Origin: Xestospongia bergquistia
Taxonomy: Eukaryota; Porifera; Demospongiae; Haplosclerida; Petrosiidae
Direction of reading: 5' to 3'
NCBI GenBank assembly: GCA_963965975.1
Contig: OZ014414.1
Location: 2,083,501-2,147,500 of the forward strand
DNA: 64,000 nt
In this document: piece by piece, positions 36,240 to 46,638 of the stretch
Layout of the letters: every line of letters starts with the position of its first letter
Numbering within the stretch: the first letter of the stretch is position 1
Position numbers and translations under genes: made by a program
Notes under the pieces: model-generated
What the model saw: only the letters and a program-made list of their open reading frames with translations
What the model was told of the DNA's origin: nothing
Database searches by the model: none

Positions 36240-37668
36240 AAAATCATTTAAATAGAAACAGGTTTTTTTTAGACAATCACTTGCCAAAGCAAGCAAATAG
36301 TAATTAATTTCCATTACCTACATGAAACTGTATGAAGTAATTGTTTGTTAGACTGATATTCTCACCATATCATCAAGGTCAATTGGCCAATCTCATCCAC
36401 ATACTTTACTTTAACAAAGTCACTATAACATTCTCCATTTAATAGTTGTCTGATTGTGTGCTATTTTGCATTATAAAAACATGAATTTTATATGATATTT
36501 GTAAACATACTTCATTTGCTATGATTGTTGTTCTAATGAACCCTCTTGTAAATATGCAGTCACTGATACAATGATAGAATATTATCTATAGTATTCACAT
36601 ATATGAATAACATACTGACCTGATTTGTCACGTCTAAAGTTTGGATAACTTTTATGGTAAAATTCCTTGCCCCATTTTGTTCAGTACAAAATATATCATC
36701 CTTATCTATTACTGGTTCAGATGTAAATGATGGAAGTAGCATGTCATTGTCCTCTAAATCTTCTACTAAATATCAATCAACATAGAATTTATAGAACAGT
36801 ATGCTTACGATCCATTATATAATTAACTTCATTGTCTCCATCACAGCCTAAAGTTAACAAAGATTGAAATTATAATCACTCAGTATTTATGTAATTTATT
36901 ATGTACCTGAGTTGACATAAGTTTTGATGGTTTCTATGTAATCTGGTGGAACATTTTCCATTTGCACTTCTGCTACTGAACGCTAGATATTAACAGACAA
37001 TGTATTAATGTATGATGAGTGTACTCGTTTCATGAACAACATACCTTATTTTAAGGATCCATTTCTTGTAAGTTGTCAACTATTTTTATAAATAATGTCA
37101 ACATGTAATAAACAGTCTCTACCTCAAAATAATCCTCATCATATGATATTCTGAGATAACTTGCCACATACTGTTAAGTTTAATTGACTAATGTAAATGT
37201 TAAATCTTACCTATGCTTTTCACATACCTTACATATATATACATTTCTGTAGATGTCAGAGCATGTGTCCTTATGATTAAATATGTTAGTGTATCCCATT
37301 TTTAATTCAACTTTTTACCAACCTTCACCACATTAATTTTCCAATTGATATATCTTTTTGCTTCCTTCATTACTGTTGTCCTCCATGTAGCAACTGCTTT
37401 CCTGTAAGTTATCTCAATCACGTGCAGTATCACATGTAAATATACCTAAAAGTGTAAATAATTTCATTAGCCTTATCACTTATCTTATCACAAATAGTAT
37501 ATACTAATATATCCTTATTCTCATGTTGACTGAACTGTAATAGATAAAGTGATAATAGTGAAGGTGTTTTATTAGTTTTTCACTCACTAATACTATATCC
37601 TCTTCCAAATTAGGACAAATTATCAGGAATATCTCTCCATATCGTTGGTCGATATATATAGTTTGATA
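36240..37668 (-). pseudogene. Unrecognised multi-exon gene, probably decayed (minus strand)
   Basis: I do not recognise the product. On the minus strand a run of short exons joins in frame through GT-AG sites: about 37668-37588 (RYGEIFLIICPNLEEDIVL), 37534-37446 (SQHENKDILVYTICDKI), 37401-37323 (AVATWRTTVMKEAKRYINW), then about 37287-37246 (DTCSDIYRNVYICK) and about 37170-37125 (VASYLRISYDEDYFE). After a doubtful small exon come about 36983-36907 (PPDYIETIKTYVNSG), about 36846-36812 (CDGDNEVNYIMD) and 36765-36620 (EDNDMLLPSFTSEP). A later piece near 36450-36375 reads NGECYSDFVKVKYVDEIGQL. Frame breaks near 37060-36980 and a TAG near 36515 suggest decay. The 5' end disappears into the 153-bp repeat. 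Ankyrin remnants lie on the same strand on both sides, so it may have been part of an ankyrin-repeat protein gene. Confidence 0.5.
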
Positions 37669-38507
37669 TGGGTGTGTCTTTCCAATCCAGCAATAAGGCC
37701 ATTTGTTTATTTTTTAGTACATTTCTTCTTATTGCTGGCTTTTGACACTATGAATGTGAACGACAACATGATATTCAAGTGTGTCAAGTTAGTACAAATA
37801 CTATCGTCAGTTGTTTTGATATGGATGTGTCTTTTCCACCCATCAATAAGGCCATTTGTTCATGTTTTAGTACATTTCCTCTTATTGCTGGCTTTTGAGA
37901 CTATGAATGTGAACGACGATATGATATTCAAGTGTGTCAAGTTAGTACAAATACTATCGTCAGTTGTTTTGATATGGGTGTGTCTTTCCCACCCAGCAAT
38001 AAGGCCATTTGTTTATTTTTTAGTAGATTTCCTCTTATTGCTGACTTTTGAGACTTTGAATGTGAATGACAATATGATATTTGAGTGTGTCAGGTTAGTA
38101 AAAATACTATCGTCAGTTGTTTTGATATGGGTGTGTCTTTCCAACCCAGCAATAAGGCCATTTGTTTATTTATTAGTACATTTCCTCTTATTGCTTGCTT
38201 TTGAGACTTTGAATGTGAACGACGATATGATATTCAAGTGTGTCAAGTTAGTACAAATAGAATCGTCAGTTGTTTTGATGTGGGTATGTCTTTCCCACCC
38301 ATCAATAAGGCCATTTGTTTATTTTTTAGTAGATTTCCTCTTATTGCTTGCTTTTGAGACTTTGAATATGAACGACGATATGATATTCAAGTGTGTCAAG
38401 TTAGTACAAATAGAATCGTTAGTTGTTTTGATATGGGTGTGTCTTTCCCACCCAGCAATAAGGCCATTTGTTCATTTTAGTACATTTCCTCTTATTGCTG
38501 GCTATTG
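37664..38507 (+). repeat. 153-bp minisatellite, about 5.5 units
   Basis: Unit boundaries at TGATATGGG recur at 37664, 37817 and 37970 and continue to about 38507, a period of exactly 153 bp. The plus strand stays open across the whole array (287 codons from 37645), giving a hydrophobic 51-residue repeat (CLSHPAIRPFVYFLVHFLLL, then NVNDDMIFKCVKLVQI). Because 153 is divisible by three, an open unit stays open in every copy, so the frame alone is weak evidence for a protein. No splice signals or family match seen. Confidence 0.85.
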
Positions 38508-38950
38508 AGTCCATTTTTTATGAACCGTTGTAATGATGTATATTAAGAAGTCACATTGAATGATGTTGTCACCTTGTATATTACAAGCTATTATGATCTT
38601 ATATTTGCACGTAAGAATGTGAAGCTTGTCACTGTTTTTAACTACTGTTTTTAACTCAGTAATAAAATTCATATAAATGTTTATAATAACCTAATGTTTT
38701 TTTTAAAATTTGTATGCAAAACAATCTAGTGTAAGAAATTAAGGACAAACATTCCTGGAGACCAGTAACTACAGTGCTAGTTTCTTGGTTATTGTTTATA
38801 CTAACAATTTTATCCCCAAATTATGTTTTTTAGAAAATATGAAAAGTGATTTTTTAAAAAATTATTAAACAAACTGTTTAGAAAGGATTTAATTGGCTAT
38901 CATTTATAATATATTAACTAAATCGATGGAAATGTTCTGTCCTACACACA

Positions 38951-39085
38951 ATGTTGTTGTAAGTTTTCCGTATCTGCAGCTCCACCCTATATACAATGTT
39001 GTTGTAAGTTTTCCGTATCTGCAGCTCCACCCTATATACAATGTTGTTGTAAGTTTCCGTATACAGCAACTGCAGCTCCACCCTA
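38951..39085. repeat. 45-bp tandem repeat, about 3 units
   Basis: Unit starting ATGTTGTTGTAAGTTTTCCG at 38951, 38996 and 39041; the third unit is slightly altered. Open frames on both strands here are repeat artefacts. Confidence 0.85.
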
Positions 39086-39124
39086 TCAAAATTGCTTGAA
39101 ACCATAAATATTTAATAAGGCGTG

Positions 39125-39260
39125 GTTTTCTAGTACCTGAGGAATGTGCTGCTAACTTCAATAGAGTAGGGCAGTCCATCCTTCTTCCTGAATATTCACA
39201 GCTGCATTTCCTTTGAGTAGTATAGATCAGAAACTTTAGTATAACTGTTTTGACAGCTAT
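39125..39260 (-). pseudogene. Second ankyrin-repeat remnant (minus strand)
   Basis: The minus strand contains ALMIAVKTVILKFLI, then in a shifted frame LKGNAAVNIQEEGWTALLY, followed by stops. The NIQ...GWTAL pattern is typical of ankyrin repeats. Frameshifted, hence a relic. Confidence 0.6.
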
Positions 39261-40242
39261 CATTAAGGCATATATGTAAAATTATGTAATAGTATATTAT
39301 TATAGTTGACAGGAAAATAGACTAAGCATTATTATATTATATATCATATTGATAAGATTTAATATTATGATAAGACTTTTATATATTTTATATTAAATAT
39401 TAGAGTAATCATAGTCTGTATGACTTTAATAAGATTTTTTTTCTAAAACAGATTAAGAAATCCATTGTATGTAAAGTTTTATAGACTATGGGAGCTATTA
39501 TGATAATTCGGCAATTTACTTGTCTAAATACATGTTTGTGTTATTTTGATGACCAAAATTAATTCCCTAGACCAGCTTTGTTTGATATTAACGGTCCTCC
39601 CTTACATAAATTTTAAGGTGGTCACCAAACTTTAATTGGTCCAACAGTTCTTATCATAGGTGATTGTAATAATTATAATCACAACTACTTGGTCTTTCAA
39701 GATCAATTCAATGGGAATTTTGGGATGTCTTGAAAATGTGAATTCTCTATCAGTAAAATATTTGAAGTATCCTGTTCAAGCATAATAAAAAAAACCCAAT
39801 GGAACAGATTATCATGAATTATAATCTGACATGTGTCAACATTTCTTCATAATTATTATCATTTGATTTATGCAAAGATTACCACTCTAATTGCTGATCA
39901 TTAAGGTTTGAGAGTTTCTATAAGATTCTGAATTCAATGAGGACAATGTCAATACATCACTAAGTTTTTGATATGCAATTACAAAGAGTAACCGAATTTC
40001 AAGACTTCCCGAGAAACATAAAATATAACTAAATATTTTCTAATATTTGTGACATCAATTCTTTTAATTTTAAATTTACTTATGAGGAAGTAATAATGTC
40101 GTAATGACTAGGAAGTTATGAATATTTATCATTTGTGGTTGACTAAATATGGGTATGATCTCTTCATTCAAGTAAAGTAATTGAATACGGATTGTAGACA
40201 TTGCGTAATCAGTTCTATATTCGTGCTGTTAGTGAGCTAATC

Positions 40243-40452
40243 ATGTTTACCACTGTGTATCTCTGTGTCATATTTCTTATTTATATGTTAACTAAAGCTG
40301 GAGATGTTAAAATGTAAGTTATATACTAGTTTCCGCTATAGTACTCTCTCTCTCTCTCTCTTTCTCACACACACACACACACTCCCTCTCTCTCTCCCTC
40401 TCTCCCTCTCTCTCTCTCTCTCTCACTCACACTCCCACTCTCCCTCCCTCCC

Positions 40453-40545
<93 letters not shown>

Positions 40546-43500
40546 ATGTATGTATATATATCTTTAGTGACGTGGAATTCTCACTAGTTCTCCAATATAC
40601 ACCTAATAATACCTATAATTGTTCATCATTGAATGTACCAAATGAAGGTGTTCTTATTAAAGCATTAATAGACAATACTACAGTTGTTCCACTTCATTTC
40701 TATTATGTAAATGGAAAAGAAGAAAATTATCAAATTAAACATATTCCCACAGTGTCCTTCATTAGCTCATCATTTCTTAATTTAACATATAATACTACTG
40801 CATATAATGCTAATACATATGCTAAATATACTACATATACTGTCCCATTTACTAACTCATCAGCTGTTGGACCATATCTTTATAACATTAACATTGACAA
40901 TGATCAACTGTTAAATCAAACAGTACGTTTTGCATGGAATCAGACATACAGAGCACCTCATGCTAATTGTGATGTGTGGGCGTTAGACAACATCAGTATA
41001 TCTCTACAACACAATGGATGTTATCGACAAATATATCAACAAGATTTCAACAATGGGGAAATTCCTGGTTGGGAACTTATTAACTCAGATATCTCATTTA
41101 ACTCTAGTCAATGTGATAGTTCAAGTGGTTGTCTTTATTTTACTGGTGGTCATGGCAATGAAACAGTAGCAAGTCGTCAAGCAACATCCCCAACATTAGA
41201 TCTTCAAGTTATTACATCTGTTACTCTATCATCTTCACCTACTACTTATAAAGCGAATATATGTAATAATGATGAAAATATAATGTAAGTAATATCTTTA
41301 TATATCAATAAATAGAATGTATTTCTATCATCTCAGAATCATAAATTTCTTACTTCAATTAACACATTTCATTGGACCTGGTCCATGTACTGATACCTCA
41401 CCTAATGGTATCCTTCTCTCTCTACATACTGAAGATAGCTCATCACCTTTGGCATATTTTGTACCAGTGGGTAACAAATACTGGCCATATTTTAATGGTA
41501 GTAGTTTATATAATGTTCCAATATACTCTCCTAGTAGTACTCAGAATACATTAATTACAACTTGTCTTAATAATAATATCAATCAATTTTCATTGAGTTG
41601 GATACAAGAGAACTATACTATTAATAAAGATATCTGGAGTCTTAGTCAAGTCAATATAACATTGGAACAATATGAGTTATATTATAAGAATGAGTGAGTA
41701 GTAACTCTTTATATTATATTCTAATTATATCTTTGTAGATGTTGGAGTCTTTATAATGGGAATATATCACAATCATCATATACTAATAACAGTAGATTGA
41801 TGTTTTATAATGGAAATGGATCATTACCACGTAGTGCTAATCTTTCTTTCTCCTATCATCGTGACATATCATCACCTGCTGTAGCAACCTCTACTATCGA
41901 ACCCTCAGTATCAAGTATAACCAGTATGACCAGTACTGATGTTATATCTATACCATCTCCAAGTCCTATGAGTTGTTGTTATGTAACAACCTCTAGTATT
42001 GAACCCTCAGTATCAACTACACCTGCTGTAACAACCTCTAGTATTGAATCCTCAGTATCAACTACACCTGCTGTAACAACCTCTAGTATTGAATCCTCAG
42101 TATCAACTACACCTGCTGTAACAAACTCTGGTATTGAACCCTCAGTATCAACTACACCTGCTGTAACAATCTCTAGTATTGAACACTCAGTATCAAATAC
42201 ACCTGCTGTAACAACCTCTGGTATTGAACCCTCAATATCAACTACACCTGCTGTAACAACCTCTTGTATTGAACCCTCAGTATCAACTACACCTGCTGTA
42301 ACAACCTCTAGTATTGAATCCTCAGTATCAACTACACCTGCTGTAACAAACTCTGGTATTGAACCCTCAGTATCAACTACACCTGCTGTAACAACCTCTA
42401 GTATTGAACCCTCAGTATCAACTACACCTGCTGTAACAACCTCTGGTATTGAACCCTCAATATCAACTACACCTGCTGTAACAAACTCTGGTATTGAACC
42501 CTCAGTATCAACTACACCTGCTGTAACAACCTCTAGTATTGAATCCTCAGTATCAACTACACCTGCTGTAACAACCTCTAGTATTGAATCCTCAGTATCA
42601 ACTACACCTGCTGTAACAAACTCTGGTATTGAACCCTCAGTATCAACTACACCTGCTGTAACAACCTCTAGTATTGAACCCTCAGTATCAACTACACCTG
42701 CTGTAACAACCTCTAGTATTGAACCCTCAATATCAACTACACCTGCTGTAACAACCTCTGGTATTGAACCCTCAGTATCAACTGTAATCAATATGATTAG
42801 CACTAATTTTATATTTATCCCATCTCCAAGTCCTATAAATTGTTCTACTAATGGTATATGGCCAGAGACACTACCAGGTCATAATGTCACTGGTTTTTAC
42901 TGTTATCATGGAACTGTTAATGGTAAATGATAACTTCTCCTTACATTATAATCCTCTTTAACAGGTACCAGACTATGTAAACAAGATGGAAAGTGGGATG
43001 ATAATATTGATTGTTTTAGTAGTGAACAATTTAATACTGTATTATCAAAAGTATAACACTAATAATATAATTTGTAACATTATCTCTCACTCTATTACAT
43101 ATACAGATCAATATTTCTTCTCTAATAGCTTTGGAAATATTAAGTGAAAATAATGAAGATATAACAGTTGATCAAACTATTTTCTTATTGTCTACTATTG
43201 TTAATTATCAGCTAAACCAGTCACCACAACCTGTTTCAATTAATTTCACTAAGGTGTGTACAATATAATGTAATTAGTTACATTTTATGATATTATTATA
43301 GTATTTTAATGATATTATTAATAGTTTACTGACAAACAAGAACATTCAATATAATGAGGTTAATTTATAATTTATTACTGGATGATTACATTAATAAGTA
43401 CAGGATAAGAGGCGATCTATTGGTAGTCAACTCCTCCTAACATTAGATATATTTGCACTATATCTTTATAAAACTACAGGACTACAAATGATAGGAGATA

Positions 43501-44304
43501 CTACTGGTAGATATGTATGCATTAGTTGCTTACTTTATGTCTCTCTTGTATATATAGGATTTATTGTTAAAGAGATTACAAATATAACTGGTCCAATTCA
43601 AGCAATATCTCTTAATAATAATTCTATTACACTACCTCCTGATATATTTGATAATCTACCAGTTAAAATAGCTTCATTTTATTACCATAACATATCAAGA
43701 TGGTTACCTCCTGATCATCCTAACCAATCTATCATATCACCAATTCTCTCCTCTACTAATTGTACAGACTGCTCTATAACAGATCTGACTACACCAGTTA
43801 ACATTGTGTTTAACCTGTCTAGTCAACAGGTATGAAAATACATGGTTTGTAGTCATAGCAACAATATCTCTTTTCAATCTACACAGATATCAAGTACTGA
43901 TAATTTATCTTGTGTATATTGGAAGTTTGAATTGTACATTGAACTCTAAAATATATAATGAGTGTATTATATCTCCAATTAGATCCGATATAACATTACC
44001 AAGTGGTGAGTGGAACTCCAATGGGTGTGGTCTCATTAGTCGAGAGGGTTTAACAATAAAATGTCAATGTGATCATCTAACACACTTTGCTATTCTACTA
44101 AGCCCAGGAGTACAAGTATATTAGTCTGTCTGTCTATGTATATATAAATATCTATTTTATAGGTTAATGACAAAGATCATAAGATCCTTCAAACTATAGG
44201 TGCTGTGTTATTACCTATCTCTCTGATATGTATGTTACTAACAATATTTACCTATCTTTGTATGAGGTAATACACATGCACACACATATCACTGATGATG
44301 ATGA

Positions 44305-44335
<31 letters not shown>

Positions 44336-45652
44336 GTCTATAGATCACTGTGGAATATGAGGAGCTATATTCATGTTATGTTGTGTAGTAATTTGTTGAT
44401 AGCACAACTCTTGTTTGTAGTGGGTATTGAACAAACCAAGTATTGGGTATGTGGTCATGTGACTCTCATGTGATCATTATTGGCATGTATCATTTAGTTT
44501 GTATGTTCAACAATAGCTATAGTACTGCAGTACATGTTTCTAGTGACATTTATGTGGATGTTAATGGAAGGTGTGGTCTTATACGTTGCATTGGTTAGGG
44601 TTTTTGTCAAACATCCTAAGCAGTACTTGATGTGTTTTACACTACTAAGTTATGGTCTGTTAATTCTATTCATTGATGTATTAACTATTATATTAATTAT
44701 TAGGTATTCCTGGAGTATATATGTTGATTATAGTACCCATTGGGTATCTTGTTGGTACTGATGAAATCCACACCCACTACTTGTTATATGAAAATGAAAA
44801 GGTGGTTGCGTGAGTAATAAAGTTGTAATAACTAAATGATGATGTTTATTAATTTTATAGATGTTGGTTAAATTATGAGAGTGGATTTATATGGACATTT
44901 ATTGTACCAGTTGTCTTAATACTTCTAGTAATGTTAATGGATAGATGGATTAATGATTGCATAATGACATCTTTCAGGTCAATATTGGGTTCTTCATCAT
45001 GTCTATTGTGATAATAAGAAAACATCAAAAACATCAACTACATAAAGATGAAACTGCTAATATCAAGTATGATGTATTTATTTTCTTTTTTATCATTTTC
45101 CTACAGACAACTGATAAAATCTTCTATATCACTTACTATAGTGATGGGTATAGGATGGCTAGCTAATGTTTTTTTCTTTACTGACAAATTACTCTTTATT
45201 GCATATATAATGACAGTCTTTATTGCTGGTCAAGGTATTATTATCTTCGTGCTTTATGTTCCTCTCTCTAAACATGTAAGTCTGATTATGATAAATGTCA
45301 CACACACACGCATTTACACAATAAATACATACAGGTAAGAGAGGCATACTTAAAATGGTGGCATAATGAAAAGATAAAATCTCAGTCTTTCAGCAAAACA
45401 TATTTGACTAAATCAATTTCTTACCAGACATCTGTGAGTTGCAATAATGTCATTATCATGATATGTTAATTTCTTGATGTTAAACAGTCTGAAAGATCAG
45501 TTCCTACTGTCAATAAGTCTGGACAATATACTCTAGGAACATTTGACGGTATGTTTGTATAATTATGTAGAGCAGGTACCAGTATTGTCTATTGCTCTGT
45601 ATTAGAGAGTACATCAGATACTTTGAAGAAATCTGAAGTAATGAAACTGTAA
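40243..45652 (+). CDS. Adhesion GPCR copy I, complete, with expanded mucin-like stalk
   Basis: Exons: 40243-40313, 40568-41284, 41337-41693, 41739-42922, 42965-43050, 43107-43253, 43302-43358, 43404-43506, 43558-43829, 43887-43933, 43983-44115, 44163-44266, 44344-44446, 44498-44654, 44704-44809, 44861-44927, 44978-45066, 45107-45275, 45335-45433, 45488-45548, 45606-45652 (TAA). They total 4,176 nt: 1,391 aa, no internal stop. Order: signal peptide (1-23), reelin-like region (24-381), stalk ending in the HormR module (382-805), GAIN with GPS HLTHFAIL (to 1058), seven helices (1059-1323), tail. Exon 4 is 1,184 nt against 452 in H because the 45-bp Ser/Thr repeat is expanded to 17 full units. 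Such stalks are usually O-glycosylated and hold the head away from the membrane. Exon 20 uses an acceptor 15 nt inside the usual one, as in copy A. Confidence 0.92.
40345..40541 (+). repeat. Long (CT)n tract in intron 1 of copy I
   Basis: About 200 nt of CT with CA and CCCT interruptions, followed by TGTATATG units and the TTTAG acceptor. The longest CT tract in the window. Confidence 0.95.
41988..42783 (+). repeat. 45-bp coding tandem repeat in stalk of copy I
   Basis: Seventeen full units encoding SSIEPSVSTTPAVTT variants plus a partial last unit. Variants (S/G/C at position 2, P/S/H at 5, V/I at 7, T/N/I at 15) recur in blocks, for example the order SSIESS, SSIESS, SGIEPS appears more than once, which indicates expansion by multi-unit duplications. 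Other copies have about 1-4 units. Confidence 0.95.
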
Positions 45653-46638
45653 TCACATTCAATTGAAAAAACTGAGATAATATCTTAGTAATTACTTACA
45701 GTCAAATCGTGACATTTGTACTATCTTAATGTAGTAAAATATTGTGGTTTTCCTAACTACCCAATTATCTTGTTACTATTTGTTTATCACAAAACTTAAT
45801 CCCAATTTTAATTCCTATATTTACAATTTTATTGAACATAATATTATTACTGAATATGCACGCATTAAATTATTGATTAACTTCACAGGTTAAAATTAAT
45901 AGGCTTGACTCAGTAAAAAAGCAAACGTGGGTAAATTTTAGAAGTAAAGTTTCTGGTTGCTCAAAAGTATATATTATATAATTATAAACTATTTATAACT
46001 AAAAATCATTTAATTTCAGTACAAACAACAAAACATTACATTATTACTATTCTTATTTATCACAAAGCTTAATCCTAATTTTAGTTGCCTACACTTATAA
46101 TTTTCCGTATACAATCACTGAAAATATATACAAAATACATTTTGATCTAAATATGCAAATATAATTATTTTAATTTCTGATCATTAATAATAATAATACA
46201 AAAATTCTTGATAATTTGACAGCTGTTACCACAATATCATAACACAACAACTCACTCTAGCCATCTACACTATATCTGTAGTACCTCATTAGCTGTGGGT
46301 CATGCATTCCATCTGCAAAATGTCTCCAACAGTCTTTCACTACTTCTGTAGGATCAGAAAATGGCGACTCAATATTTCTTTCATTAACTTGTGTATATCA
46401 TTAATGATCAGTAATTGGAATGGTTATGTTTGAATAGATGGTAATAATAATACAGAAAAAATGGACATCTGTTAGACTATCAATAATGTTTGTATTATTA
46501 TAGTTTGTAAGAATGAGATATGTTTCTAAACATCATCATACTAAGTGCTTATCATTAATAATATACAACACTCTTGGTAGTTTGACAGGTGTCCAATATT
46601 TCTGTATAATTATGTAATTATAAATGTTGATCATTAAT
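45653..46638. other. Spacer after copy I
   Basis: The first 470 nt match the spacer after copy A. From about 46140 it switches to units that also occur at 26420-27310 (TGACAGCTGTTA, TCTACACTATATCTGTAGTACC). No gene seen. Confidence 0.7.

Larger units (their letters stand above)
38509..40242. other. Spacer between the 153-bp repeat and copy I
   Basis: Contains a 45-bp tandem repeat (38951-39085) and a minus-strand ankyrin remnant (39125-39260). The segment after about 39830 resembles the 5' flanks of copies B and K (TCATGAATTATAATCTGACA, GAGGACAATGTCAATACAT). The CRE-like octamers found before B and K are mutated here (GTGACATCAA). Confidence 0.65.

Noticed and set aside
38904..39263. 119-codon minus-strand frame and its neighbours
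   Set aside because: Mostly the 45-bp tandem repeat. Only a short ankyrin remnant at its upstream end is meaningful, and in a different frame.
41988..42783. CRISPR-like regular spacing
   Set aside because: Units are contiguous 45-bp coding repeats with no unique spacers, in a eukaryotic exon.
41979..42803. 274-codon open frame on the minus strand over the copy I stalk
   Set aside because: It is the antisense of the 45-bp coding repeat. A period divisible by three keeps an antisense frame open; there are no splice or start signals of its own.
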